Positions 7,990-17,381 are shown, numbered from the stretch's first letter. The stretch is 64,000 bases of DNA from VYFG01 sp965204165 (GCA_965204165.1 OZ241969.1:2604001-2668000); one strand, 5' to 3'. The notes: generated by a model from the letters alone, not told the origin. Made by a program: numbers and translations.

Positions 7990-10014
7990 ATGCATGATTC
8001 CAGATACGACTGCCTGTTCGAGCCGATCGAGATCGGTCCTGTAACGGCCAGGAACCGCTTCTACCAGGTTCCCCACTGCTCCGGCATGGGCTGGCAGCGC
8101 CCGCAGATGCTCGCTGCCATGCGGGGCATGAAGGCCGAGGGAGGGTGGGGCGTCGTCTGCACCGAGTATTGCTCCGTCCATGCCACATCGGACGACGGTG
8201 GATATCCCTATGCCCGCCTGTGGGATGAGGACGACATCCGCGACAATGCCCTGATGACGGAGGCGGTGCATGCACACGGCGCGCTTGCCGGTGTCGAACT
8301 GTGGCTCGGCGGAAGCTTCATCGCCAATCTTGATTCACGGATACCTCCTGTCGGCATCATCAGCCGGCCGACATCGAATACCGACGTCTACCACCCGGTT
8401 CAGAGCCGAAGGCTCGACCGGGCCGACATCGCCGAACTTCGGCGGTGGCAGGCTGCCGCCGCCCGGCGCGCGGTCGAGGCGGGATTCGATATCGTGTACG
8501 TCTACGCCACCCACGGCTACCTGGTCTCCGAGTTCCTCAATCCCGTCACCAACGATCGCGCCGACGAATACGGCGGCTCTCTCGGGAACCGGTACCGGAT
8601 CGTCCATGAACTCATCGACGTGACCCGCGAGGCGGTTGCCGGCAAGGCCGCGGTTGCCGTGCGCATTTCCGTGGACCTGGCCAACCCGGAGCGTTATGAC
8701 GCTTTCGGCGCCATGGCCGAACTGCCCGATCTCTGGGATCTGACCGTCCCGGACTACAGTATCGAGATGGGCTCTTCCCGCTACACCAGGGAGGCCGGCC
8801 TGCAGGAGCATGTCGGAAAGGCAAAGGCGATGACGACGAAGCCGGTCGTGGCCGTCGGCCGCTTCACCTCGCCGGACACCATGGCCCGGGTCGTGCGTGA
8901 GGGTATCCAGGATCTTATCGGCGCTGCCAGGCCGTCGATCGCCGACCCCTTCCTGCCGAGGAAGATCGAGGAGGGGCGGATCGAGGACATCCGGGAGTGT
9001 ATCGGCTGCAATATCTGCTACGCGCACAATTCGCTCGGCGTGCCGATCCGGTGCACCCAGAACCCGACCATGGGCGAGGAGCATCGCCGCGGATGGCACC
9101 CGGAGCGAGTATCCCGGCTATCTGCCCCCGGTCCGGAACGGGTTCTTGTGGTCGGGGCCGGTCCGGCCGGACTGGAAGCGGCCAGGGTCCTTGGCGAACG
9201 CGGCTTCCCGGTAATGCTGGCGGAGGCGACCCGGGACCTGGGCGGCCGCGTGGTGCGGGAGAGCCGCCTGCCGGGCCTTGGCGAATGGATCCGGGTCCGT
9301 GACTGGCGCGTGGGGCAGATCGACAAGCTGCCGAATGTGGAGGTCTTCCGGGAGAGTCCCATGAACGTTGACGACATTCTCGAAGTCGGCGCGGACCACG
9401 TGTTCCTCGGCACCGGGGCGAAATGGACCACCGACGGTGTAGGCCGCGTCCGGAACCTGCCGTTCGCCGTCGAAGCGGGGGCTGTCGTCGTGAGCGCCGA
9501 CACCATGCTTGCCGGCGGGGAGACGCCATCCGGCAGCGCGCTGGTTTTCGATGACGACCACTACTACCTGGGTCCGGTCATCGCCCTGGCGCTCCGGTCA
9601 CGGGGCAATTCCGTGACCCTGGTCACCCCGGCGGGCCGGGCCGGGCAGTGGAGCGGCTACACCAACGAGCAGCATGACGCCGTTCGCGCCCTGCTCGATG
9701 CCGGGGTCCGGATCGTCACCAACCTGTCGGTTGACCGGATCGCGCCGGGAGGCGTCACCGCGTCCTGCGTGTTCTCGGGCCGCCGGGAAGAAATCGAGGC
9801 GGACTGGGTACTGCCGCTGACCCGCCGGGAGCCGAACGATTCCCACTACCACGGGCTCCAGGCCGCAATCGCGGAAGGACGCCCGGGAGCACCCCGGACG
9901 GTTGCCCGTATCGGCGACTGTCTTGCGCCGGGCATCATCGCCGCCGCCGTCTACGGCGCCTACCGGGCGGCGGTGGAACTGCATCCCCGTTCGGGCAGCG
10001 GCGGTTCCGACTGA
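7990..10014 (+). CDS. Trimethylamine/dimethylamine dehydrogenase-family flavoprotein
   Basis: This 674-residue enzyme matches the TMADH family throughout. It has an old-yellow-enzyme TIM barrel (about 1-330), a [4Fe-4S] cluster site (C337, C340, C343, C355) and a C-terminal nucleotide-binding region beginning VLVVGAGPAGLEAA. The start at ATG 7990 places Cys30 (RNRFYQVPHC) at the position of the 6-S-cysteinyl-FMN cysteine. Y60 (TEYCSV), W105 (GVELWLGG), the Y172/H175 pair (YVYATHGY) and the WD..V.D motif near 249 are kept. The family demethylates methylated amines oxidatively and passes electrons to ETF. The tryptophan that follows the third cluster cysteine in TMADH and closes its trimethylammonium cage is absent here (CYAHNSLG), so the substrate may be dimethylamine or another N-methyl compound. 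No etf genes are nearby. Confidence 0.88.
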   Translation: MHDSRYDCLFEPIEIGPVTARNRFYQVPHCSGMGWQRPQMLAAMRGMKAEGGWGVVCTEYCSVHATSDDGGYPYARLWDEDDIRDNALMTEAVHAHGALAGVELWLGGSFIANLDSRIPPVGIISRPTSNTDVYHPVQSRRLDRADIAELRRWQAAAARRAVEAGFDIVYVYATHGYLVSEFLNPVTNDRADEYGGSLGNRYRIVHELIDVTREAVAGKAAVAVRISVDLANPERYDAFGAMAELPDLWDLTVPDYSIEMGSSRYTREAGLQEHVGKAKAMTTKPVVAVGRFTSPDTMARVVREGIQDLIGAARPSIADPFLPRKIEEGRIEDIRECIGCNICYAHNSLGVPIRCTQNPTMGEEHRRGWHPERVSRLSAPGPERVLVVGAGPAGLEAARVLGERGFPVMLAEATRDLGGRVVRESRLPGLGEWIRVRDWRVGQIDKLPNVEVFRESPMNVDDILEVGADHVFLGTGAKWTTDGVGRVRNLPFAVEAGAVVVSADTMLAGGETPSGSALVFDDDHYYLGPVIALALRSRGNSVTLVTPAGRAGQWSGYTNEQHDAVRALLDAGVRIVTNLSVDRIAPGGVTASCVFSGRREEIEADWVLPLTRREPNDSHYHGLQAAIAEGRPGAPRTVARIGDCLAPGIIAAAVYGAYRAAVELHPRSGSGGSD

Positions 10015-10207
10015 CCGGTTCCCGGTCCCCGGCCGGTGGATCGCCGGGCACCGGATTTGCATGCGTCCGGGAGCCGGTGCGCGGGGACGGCGGGCACTCC
10101 GGCCGGGAACGCTTCGCTGGAGGGTGTCCCGGCTCCGTGTCGGGGGATGGAGCCTTCCGGGCCCCCGGCGCCATGGCGACGGAGGCCTGCATCCCCTGCG
10201 TCATCAG
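9935..10207 (-). pseudogene. 3' fragment of TraI-domain gene split by the IS
   Basis: Reading leftwards from the IS, the frame continues exactly from the 5' fragment at 12541-13306 once the IS and one copy of the 7-bp target duplication are removed. It reads ...VHRLM, then TQGMQASVAMAPGARKAP. The QASVA segment resembles the stretch that follows the helicase-like domain in MOBH TraI proteins. The rest is Pro/Arg-rich and runs antisense into the end of the dehydrogenase gene, so the original C-terminus is probably lost. Confidence 0.55.
10201..10207 (+). repeat. Target site duplication, left copy (TCATCAG)
   Basis: TCATCAG lies directly outside the left end of the IS and is repeated directly outside the right end at 12541-12547. 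Removing the IS and one copy restores a continuous reading frame. Confidence 0.75.
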
Positions 10208-12540
10208 CCTCACAACACCCCACATTCAACTCAGTCGGTTTTGATCATTCCCATAGTTTTCAGCGCCCGGTATGTTGAAGTGGCCTGACGGAGCAGGACA
10301 TACCCCTTCCAGACCATGGTGGTGCCCGGCAGCGGCTGGCTGTTGCGCGGATGGAATCCGGCGAGCCTGGCGATGTCGACCACCAGCGTACGGATGTCGG
10401 GGGGCCGCTCCGGCGGCGGGCGTGCGCGGAGGATTCCATGGGCCATGAGCCGGACGTAGAGAATGGCGATTTCGTCCTTGGAGACGACCCGGTCGGCGGG
10501 GACGTCCGGCTTGTCGCGGGCCATGCGCTCGAGATCGAACACATGGCAGGCGGTGATGGCGTCGAAGGCGAGGCACTTCCTGAGGTCGTCGGCGTGGTCG
10601 AACCGGTGGTCCTCGACCCGGGCGCCGGATTTCAGCACCCGGAAGTATTCCTCGATGGTCCACCGGCGCTCGTACCAGCCAACGACGGTCCGGGCGGTCG
10701 CCGCGTCCGCGGCGCCCTCGGTGCTCAGCAGCACCCAGTGCAGGGGCTCGCTGCCCGGAGACGGGCTCCTCTCGGTCGCGACGACGGCCAGGACCTCGAT
10801 CGGTCCCCCGTGCCCGGCGCGGTTCTCCGGCTTTACCGGCGGAAGCACCCTCACCCTGCCGGCGCGCAGTTCGATCTTCGCCTTGCGACCGGAACGCGCC
10901 CGCCTGCCGCCGCAGGCCCGGATCTTCACCGTTCGGGAACCGACCCTCGGCAGCGTGGCGACATGGTCCCACAGGGTCTCCTCGCCGCCCGCCTCCACGA
11001 GCACGCGGCGTCTCGTCGACCGCCGCGCGCGCACCAGCAGACCCGCGCCCAGGGATTCCGCCCGGGCGAACAACGCCCAGATGTCCGCCTCCCGGTCGCA
11101 CACCGTGACCACCCGCGTGGACGGACAGGCGCGGGCGAGTTCCCCCGCCCGGTCCAGCCCGTGCCCCCAGCGCGCGCTCGCCACCTCGTCCCTGCCTTCG
11201 TCGCAATAGGTCCCGTCCAGGCAGAACACCCCAAGGGGCCGCCCGGCCTCGTTGACCGCCAGTCCCACATGCGCCAGCAGGCCCAGGGTGTGGCCTTTCC
11301 CGCCGCCGCCGAAGTCCACCAGCCCGCCGGTCGCCGCCAGACCGTCGTAATTCACCGTGGTGGTGTCCTGGATCGCCAGGACGGTCTCCTCGAGCCCGCA
11401 GCGCTCCACCATCGTCGCCTGATGCGGCTCCAGTATGTGGTTCATGGTCACACCCTCGTTCGACAACAGCCGGTAGGCGGCCTTGCGGTCCGCCCGCGCC
11501 GGGAAGATCTCCGGAACCGCGGCGCCCGGATGCTCCAGCCACGCCCGCCCCATGGACACGATCCTCTCCCGGACCCGGCCGTCGGGATGGGTGCTGCGCG
11601 CGTATTCCCGCCCGGCCCAGTCCGTGGCCCCGTCCATGTGCAGGGCCGGGGCCCTGTGGATGGCCCGGCCCGGCTCGGCGCACAATACCACACGCCAGGG
11701 TTCCGCCAGCGGCTTCATCCACACCGTGCATCCCGCCGTGGTGGCCTTCGCGCAGCGCCGCCAGTCCGCCGCCCGGTAGCAGGTTCCGCAATGGCCGGGA
11801 CCCACATACGTGTAGGCCATCGCCGGGCGGACCCCGTACGCCGCCTCCCAGTCCGCCGCCACGCGCCGCGCCGCCAGGTCCAGCGCGCACGAGGCCAGAC
11901 CGTGAACCCGGACCCCGGGCAGGATCAGGAAACGATGGTTGTTGACCACCTTCCCCAGGTTCGCCGCCCGCGCGTCCGCCGACCAGCCGATGAACTCGTC
12001 CCGGGCCTTCTGGTGCCAGCCCGCGGCGCAGAATCCGATCCCCCCGAGACGGCCATGGACCGCGGAACATACCCAGTAGCGCATCTGGCCCCCCGGCGCA
12101 CGGGCCCAGCCCCGGGGGTGATGCGTCGCCATCATCGACTCCCAGCGGCGGCGGTCCGCCTTCCCCGATACCGGCTCCAGCAACACCTGGCCCAGTTCCG
12201 CCAGACCGCACCGGAGCCGGCAGTCGGGATAATCCGGATCCGGGGCCCCGTCCCGGCGTCCGCCGAATGCCGGACGGGCCGGAGGCAACGAAACCCCCAG
12301 CCGGTCCGCGAGAACCGGAAGGGCCTTGCGCGCCGAGCCCAGACAGTACTCGCCGCGGTCCCCCGTCCAGTCCTCGCGGATGCACAACTCACGGGCCAGC
12401 GAACTCCGCGTGCGGCCCGCTTCGGAAACCGCATCGCAAAACCAACTCACCGTCCCGGCGTCAAACTGGTGAAGACCTACCTGCATGCCCGGAAATGTAC
12501 CGGGTCAGGCTTACTGAGTCAACTGTGGGCAGTTGTGAGG
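10208..12540 (-). mobile_element. Complete IS4-type insertion sequence, 2333 bp
   Basis: The element is bounded by imperfect 27-bp inverted repeats (10208-10234 and 12514-12540). These share CCTCACAAC, then CCCACA, then ACTCAG at the inner end, with 22 of 27 positions matching by eye. It is flanked by a 7-bp direct repeat, TCATCAG. It carries one transposase gene on the minus strand and splits a TraI-domain gene. The reading frame, both ends and the target repeat all look intact, so the insertion may be fairly recent. Confidence 0.85.
10231..12486 (-). CDS. IS4-family transposase with N-terminal DruA-like (DUF4338) domain
   Basis: The 751-residue protein has two parts. The first (about 100-270) is a DUF4338/DruA-like domain (GGQMRYWVCS, GWSADARAANLGKVVNNHRF, CGTCYRAADW). 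The second is an IS4/Tn5-type DDE transposase: first Asp in AIQDTTTVNYDG, second in VVTVCDREADIW, and the Y-2-R-3-E-6-K signature in YERRWTIEEYFRVLK. It would catalyse cut-and-paste transposition of the surrounding element. It is full length and shows no frameshift. DUF4338 is also the domain of the Druantia defence protein DruA, but here the domain belongs to a transposase, so a defence role is not implied. Confidence 0.9.
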   Translation of the reverse strand: MQVGLHQFDAGTVSWFCDAVSEAGRTRSSLARELCIREDWTGDRGEYCLGSARKALPVLADRLGVSLPPARPAFGGRRDGAPDPDYPDCRLRCGLAELGQVLLEPVSGKADRRRWESMMATHHPRGWARAPGGQMRYWVCSAVHGRLGGIGFCAAGWHQKARDEFIGWSADARAANLGKVVNNHRFLILPGVRVHGLASCALDLAARRVAADWEAAYGVRPAMAYTYVGPGHCGTCYRAADWRRCAKATTAGCTVWMKPLAEPWRVVLCAEPGRAIHRAPALHMDGATDWAGREYARSTHPDGRVRERIVSMGRAWLEHPGAAVPEIFPARADRKAAYRLLSNEGVTMNHILEPHQATMVERCGLEETVLAIQDTTTVNYDGLAATGGLVDFGGGGKGHTLGLLAHVGLAVNEAGRPLGVFCLDGTYCDEGRDEVASARWGHGLDRAGELARACPSTRVVTVCDREADIWALFARAESLGAGLLVRARRSTRRRVLVEAGGEETLWDHVATLPRVGSRTVKIRACGGRRARSGRKAKIELRAGRVRVLPPVKPENRAGHGGPIEVLAVVATERSPSPGSEPLHWVLLSTEGAADAATARTVVGWYERRWTIEEYFRVLKSGARVEDHRFDHADDLRKCLAFDAITACHVFDLERMARDKPDVPADRVVSKDEIAILYVRLMAHGILRARPPPERPPDIRTLVVDIARLAGFHPRNSQPLPGTTMVWKGYVLLRQATSTYRALKTMGMIKTD

Positions 12541-13306
12541 TCATCAGCCGGTGGACCGGGCCGTTCGGGACGTCCGAGAACGCGCCCAGGAATGCTGCGT
12601 AGGCTTCCGGGTCTTCCCTGATCCAGCGAAAACCCTCCTTCGGGAGAATCCGGCCGGCATGCATCAGGGATGTGATTCTCCCCGGTCTGCCGCAGGGATC
12701 CGGACGAAACCGCACCTTCATGTATCTGGCGCGGGTGCGCCCGGGAGCGATGCCGTCCAGCAGCGGATCCCATTCGCACAGGTACCGTCCCCGCCGGTCG
12801 AAAAGGGCGATCTCCAGGGAGTCGAGGACGGGGCCGATCTCACCCAGGAGCGTCGCCGCGAAGACGGCATAGGTGTAGAGGTCCGCTTGCTTCGACGCCT
12901 GCTCCGGCATGGAGCCGATCGGCAGGATCAGTCCCTTGCGGAGCCTGAGGGCGAAGGCGCAGGATGAAAGGATGTGGGCGATCAGTCCGCCGGTCCAGGC
13001 GTGATGTCCAGCCGGTGTTGCCGGGCAGGACTGGATGAGTTCCGCGGTGCGGGTGATGGGGTGGCGGTAAAGACTTTCGAACAGGCTGTCCGGGATGCCG
13101 GCAGACTGCCAGATGGAATTGATGGAAGACTGATTGTTCGCCAGGATCTCTCTTGCCTCCAGAACGGGCAGCAGCTGCCCGTCGCGTGCATGGGGCGGCA
13201 GTAAGAACGAAAAGAGCCCGATTGGCCGTGGTTGCGCCATGCAGTGGAACCGATCCGGAAGTTCACGATTGGCGGTATTTATGGACTGCAGGGTATTGAA
13301 ATTCAA
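12541..13306 (-). pseudogene. TraI_2/MOBH relaxase-like gene, 5' part, truncated by IS
   Basis: The fragment matches the N-terminal TraI_2 domain of MOBH-type conjugation relaxases: LLPVLEAREILANNQ, then a HHAWTGGLIAHIL motif like the HHxxxGGLLxH of that family. The catalytic HD..K motif expected later reads LLGEIGPV, so the protein may have been inactive before the insertion. The frame breaks at ...GPVHRLM, where the 7-bp target repeat and the IS begin, and resumes on the other side at 10207. This is probably a remnant of an integrative conjugative element; no other conjugation gene is in the window. Confidence 0.75.
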
Positions 13307-13507
13307 TCGGAAACCGGGAAATCCCGGGAATCGGTTTCAGCTTGACAGACACAGCCTGACAGGGTCCGTCCCCTCCTTTGGTCATCCGCGCCCCCGGGAC
13401 ACGGTTCCCGCTCCCTGGCACACGATGAATCCCGCGGCCCGGGGCCTTGGTCCCTGGATCGGCAAACCCGGTACCGATCCCCCGCATGGTTCATGCGGTG
13501 GCTGCCT

Positions 13508-14647
13508 TCAATAGATGCCGGGAAAGATCCGGTACTTCACCCGTGCCTGGTACTCCGCCCATTTCTCGGCGCCGTATTTCTCGGCGCAGAACCGGTCGTC
13601 ATAACGCTGACGCACGACGAACATCGAGACGATGAAGACAAAGTAGGTCCAGGCCCAGGGATTGGTGAAGTGGCCGAATACCAGGGCGATGGACAGGGCG
13701 AGAAACCCTTCGCCCATGTAGTTGAAATGCCGGGCGGCGCCCCAAAGGCCGCTGCACAGGATCTTGCGGTCGCCGGCTTGGATGTACTCGGGCTCGATGA
13801 GCCCGAGAAACTTGCGGTCGGGCCATCGCTTGAAGGTGTATTTCTGCAGGTTGGCGCCGCGCGAGATACTCCAGCCGAACAGGAACAGCACGGTCGTGCC
13901 GATGAGCCAGAAATTCGTCCATGCGCCCGGGAAGCCGGGGTCCGGATAGGCAGCCATGCCCCACAGGGGCAGGATGAACAGCCACCCGTAGACGATGAGT
14001 CCGCCCCAGAACATCTTGAAGCCCAGGTTCTCGTGGATCAGGTCATAGGTGTAGAGTTGAACCCGCTCGAAGATGAAGTAGTCGAGAATGTAGAAGGTGA
14101 AGAATCCCGCGTACAGGAAAACGCCGGGATTGGCGTCTTCGCCGAAACGTTCGTAGTGCCACGCGGCTCCGGACAGGGCGTTGATCGCAAACATCGCGCC
14201 GCCGACGACGTAGAAGTACATCTTGATGTCGAAGCGGTTGCCGAAGAACGAAAGCTCCTGGACCCGCCCGATCCACAGGTCCTTGACGAACCCCCTCCTT
14301 TCCGTCTGCGGATGGCAGTACACCGCGATCAGGGTAAAGACGGTTGCGAACACCGTGCCCCCTGCCACGGCATAGACCGAGGACCGGTAGAACCAGTCCC
14401 GCGGCATCCCGGTGAGCTCGAAAGCCCATACGATCAACACGAGCACATAGACCAGCAGGCCGTTCAGCCTGTACTGGCGGGGTTCCCCGGTTTCCGGATT
14501 GACGACGTAGCCCGGAACCCATCGCCCCGGGAGAATGAGCTGCGCCAGCAAGAACACGGCGAAGACAGCAAGCGGGGTGAAGAATCCCGCAATCGCTTCC
14601 GCCCCCGAAAGCTCGAAAAGGTGGCCGATGCCAAGCAACTCGATCAT
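13508..14647 (-). CDS. ERG4/ERG24-type sterol reductase family membrane protein
   Basis: This polytopic protein of 379 residues has about eight to ten hydrophobic segments. Its C-terminus carries the ERG4/ERG24 signature: LCSGLWGAARHFNYMGE, then RQRYDDRFCAEKYGAEKW, and the terminal YRIFPGIY. Eukaryotic and a few bacterial members reduce the C14 or C24 double bond of sterols with NADPH. Sterol reductases are uncommon in bacteria. No sterol or squalene gene is nearby, so the substrate could be another isoprenoid or a host or dietary sterol. The length and intact C-terminus suggest an active enzyme. Confidence 0.82.
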   Translation of the reverse strand: MIELLGIGHLFELSGAEAIAGFFTPLAVFAVFLLAQLILPGRWVPGYVVNPETGEPRQYRLNGLLVYVLVLIVWAFELTGMPRDWFYRSSVYAVAGGTVFATVFTLIAVYCHPQTERRGFVKDLWIGRVQELSFFGNRFDIKMYFYVVGGAMFAINALSGAAWHYERFGEDANPGVFLYAGFFTFYILDYFIFERVQLYTYDLIHENLGFKMFWGGLIVYGWLFILPLWGMAAYPDPGFPGAWTNFWLIGTTVLFLFGWSISRGANLQKYTFKRWPDRKFLGLIEPEYIQAGDRKILCSGLWGAARHFNYMGEGFLALSIALVFGHFTNPWAWTYFVFIVSMFVVRQRYDDRFCAEKYGAEKWAEYQARVKYRIFPGIY

Positions 14648-14946
14648 GACCGAATACCTCCTTCGTTGGTGCGCAGTGTGATCTGACCCGAATCAACGGG
14701 CGGTCGGCGGGTTGACTGTCTGGTGGTATCCATGAGGGTACCACGGGAACGCCGGGGTGGAATGATCGAAGCGCCGCCTCGAACGGCCGCTTCCCGGCCG
14801 ATTGCCCCGGGCAACCCGCCGGGACAGCTGCGGAGAACCGCTTCATCACGGCAGGATTCCAGGAATGGTCCCGTCCATGGCGTGGCAGGCCGGGCCCTGC
14901 CGGGCCGTGCCAGGCAGCGGAACGGGTACGGTGGTATAGTCTCCGA

Positions 14947-15816
14947 ATGTTCAGGTTTTTGCTGATATGGTTCCTGCTGCTTGCGGGCCCTTCGCATGCA
15001 GCAGACGAGCAGTTCGACGCGGTGCGGGAAGCTGCCGAGCAGGGAGACGCCGATGCCCAGTTCCGCCTCGGTTTTCTCCACGACACGGGCGATGGCGTGC
15101 CCGAGAATGAGGCCGAGGCAGTGCTCTGGTACCGCAGGGCCGCCGACCAGGGGCATGCCGAGGCGCAGTTCCATCTCGGCATGAAGCACCACTCCGGCGA
15201 AGCCGGGTCCGGGAATGATGCCGAGCATGTGCACTGGTACCGTATGGCAGCAGAACAGGGTCATACCATCGCGCAGTACGCCCTGGGTTCCATGTACGCC
15301 AATGGCGATGGCGTGCCCATGGACCAGGCCGAGGCCGTGCGCTGGTTCCGCAGGGCCGCCGAACAGGGCCATATCTGGTCGCAGTTCAATCTCGGCATCA
15401 GGTACTTCCTCGGGGAAGGTGTGCCCAGGGACGAAGCCATGGCCGTGCACTGGTACCGCAGGGCCGCCGACGGGGGACATCCGGTGGCGCAGTTCAATCT
15501 CGGCGTCATCTACGCCACGGGGCAGGGTGCGCCCGAGGACGATGCCGAGGCCGTGTTCTGGTTACGCAAGGCCGCGGAACAGGGACATGTCGTGGCGCAG
15601 TACAACCTCGGCCAGATGTATGCCAATGGCGACGGCGTGCCTGAGGACCGCGTCGAGGCCTACGCCTGGTTAGTCCTTTCCGCTACCCTGGGAATGAGGG
15701 AAGCCCATGTTGATGTGGAGTTCCTTACCCAGGTCATGACAGGCCCGGAGCTCGAGGAGGCGAGGCAACTGGCGCGAGAACTCTGGGACACCATCAGTTC
15801 GAGCCGCAACATGTGA
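14947..15816 (+). CDS. Secreted Sel1-repeat (SLR) protein
   Basis: A short signal peptide (MFRFLLIWFLLLAGPSHA) is followed by about six Sel1-like repeats of 36 residues, each with the pattern A..G...AQ..LG..Y..G.GV..D.AEAV.W...AAEQGH. Sel1 repeats form an alpha-solenoid used for protein-protein contacts. The protein is probably periplasmic. It stands alone, with the sterol reductase divergent upstream. The partner is unknown. Confidence 0.88.
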   Translation: MFRFLLIWFLLLAGPSHAADEQFDAVREAAEQGDADAQFRLGFLHDTGDGVPENEAEAVLWYRRAADQGHAEAQFHLGMKHHSGEAGSGNDAEHVHWYRMAAEQGHTIAQYALGSMYANGDGVPMDQAEAVRWFRRAAEQGHIWSQFNLGIRYFLGEGVPRDEAMAVHWYRRAADGGHPVAQFNLGVIYATGQGAPEDDAEAVFWLRKAAEQGHVVAQYNLGQMYANGDGVPEDRVEAYAWLVLSATLGMREAHVDVEFLTQVMTGPELEEARQLARELWDTISSSRNM

Positions 15817-15861
15817 CAGGGCGCCCGGCCCCTCCGGTCACGGCCGGGCACGCCCGGTTTC

Positions 15862-16533
15862 TCAGTCGGAATTCCCTGACTCCGGCTTGAGGATCCTGAA
15901 TCCGTATGTCCAGCCGTTGTCCCCCAGGTGGGCAACGCCCACATTGGACAGGCTGATTTCCAACTTGCCTCTTCGATCAACCTGGAAGCTTTTCGACAGC
16001 GCGGGAGCGCCCTGGACGAACGCCTCATCGACGAACACCCGGATCGGCCTGCTGCCGTCATTGTTCAGGTTCAGTTTCACGGTCGATTCGTCCAGTTCGA
16101 TTTCCTGGTAGTACCTGTCGGCTGCCCTGCGGTTCAATGTGCGGAATTTTTCCTGGTTGAGGCGCACCTGCATGTACAGATCCCCCCGGTATTCCTCGAC
16201 GGTGATTCCGAACAGGCTGGACAGGGATGACTCTTCGAAATGCAGCACCTTCACATTGATGTCGGCGATCAGAAAGGACTCGAGCCCCCGCTGTACACAT
16301 CCCCGCGGCGAAAAGCTGTCAACGATCCCGTCCATGATCCGGGCGATGCTTTCGGTCTGCTCGTCGCAATCCGACGTGGATGTGATCTGCAGGGCCATCG
16401 TCCCGGAGGTGTCAAGGATTTCGCCGCTCAGTGCAACGGCGCGAAGATCCGAGGAATACAGGTCCGCCACCATCTCAATCCTGCACCCCGAAAGTGCAAG
16501 CAGAACCAAGGACGCCAATACTACTCTACTCAT
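15862..16533 (-). CDS. Lipoprotein of DUF7424 type
   Basis: Starting at MSRVVLASLVLLALSGC, the protein has a lipoprotein signal with lipobox LSGC and is 223 residues long. The mature part (IEMVADLYSSDLRAVA, DSFSPRGC, LNNDGSRPIRVFV) resembles a small family of lipoproteins annotated as DUF7424; the family name is from memory and only moderately sure. Function is unknown. An upstream in-frame extension would precede the signal peptide and was not used. The gene is divergent from the DUF192 gene. Confidence 0.72.
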   Translation of the reverse strand: MSRVVLASLVLLALSGCRIEMVADLYSSDLRAVALSGEILDTSGTMALQITSTSDCDEQTESIARIMDGIVDSFSPRGCVQRGLESFLIADINVKVLHFEESSLSSLFGITVEEYRGDLYMQVRLNQEKFRTLNRRAADRYYQEIELDESTVKLNLNNDGSRPIRVFVDEAFVQGAPALSKSFQVDRRGKLEISLSNVGVAHLGDNGWTYGFRILKPESGNSD

Positions 16534-16712
16534 CTTCCGGACCGTTCGCGCTGGACGGACAGGATAGCACAGCCCGGTTTTTACACCGGGCCTGTTTGCC
16601 CGGCCGCGGCCTTTCCGGCGTCCACATCCGCCTGGCCGGCTGGCTATAATGCCCCGGCGAACCCGGCGCCTTTCCCGGGAGCCAGCAACACGCCGGGAGA
16701 CGGCGGAGGAAC

Positions 16713-17204
16713 ATGAGCATTCGCCGGCACCTGATTTCAATCGTATTGGCCATGCTGGTAACCGCCCCGGTGCCGGCGGCGGGGCAGGCCTGCGTTGAAT
16801 CCACCGCCGGGACCCTTTCCATGCAAAGGGGATGGATCCGCCTTGCCAACGACGCCGGCGAGGTGTTGCCCCTGGAGGTCCTGATCGCCGATGACGCCTT
16901 CGAGCGGGCGAGCGGATTCCAGCACATCTGTCCGGCAGTGATCGGGCGGACCCTGATCCTTTTTCTGTACGACCGGGAGGTCCGGGCGAGCTTCCACATG
17001 CAGAACGTGCACGCACCCCTTGACATCGCGTTCTTCGACTCCGCGGGAAGGGTTGTCGGGGTGCGGCTGATGAAAACCTATACCGAAGACAGCCGTCCGC
17101 TGTATGGTCCCGGCGGACCGTTCCGGTTCGCCCTTGAGGCCCCCGCGGGGTTCTTCGCCGAACGGGGGATCAGCACCGGGGGCAGCCGGCTGATCCTGCA
17201 ATGA
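16713..17204 (+). CDS. DUF192 family secreted protein
   Basis: The protein of 163 residues has a signal peptide and a DUF192 domain: pyrimidine-rich beta strands around MQRGWIRLAN, then ASGFQHI, then SFHMQNVHAPLDIAFFDSAGRVV, the conserved W/F-M-N-P-L-D-I segment of the family. The Shine-Dalgarno GGAGG is well placed before ATG 16713. The function of DUF192 proteins is not known. The family's usual MRF...M start of the domain is varied here (RASGFQHI). Confidence 0.8.
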   Translation: MSIRRHLISIVLAMLVTAPVPAAGQACVESTAGTLSMQRGWIRLANDAGEVLPLEVLIADDAFERASGFQHICPAVIGRTLILFLYDREVRASFHMQNVHAPLDIAFFDSAGRVVGVRLMKTYTEDSRPLYGPGGPFRFALEAPAGFFAERGISTGGSRLILQ

Positions 17205-17381
17205 CACGGCCCCCGGCGCATGGCCATGGCTGCGGATCTTTACATCCGCGCCCCGGAATTGCGGGAATTTCACGGGAAAAGCCATGGTCAGTTCGATCTC
17301 CTGTATTGATTCTCCGCAAAAGATAACCAATATTCGCAAGATACAATCGGGTTTTTTCAGGGGAAAACCGGTTTCCACCGG

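Noticed and set aside
10231..12486. Druantia anti-phage system
   Set aside because: The DruA-like domain is part of a transposase bounded by inverted repeats, and no druB-druE genes are present.
10351..12621. Plus-strand open frame of 756 residues opposite the transposase
   Set aside because: It has no domain and crosses the right end of the IS; the transposase on the minus strand carries all the DDE motifs.
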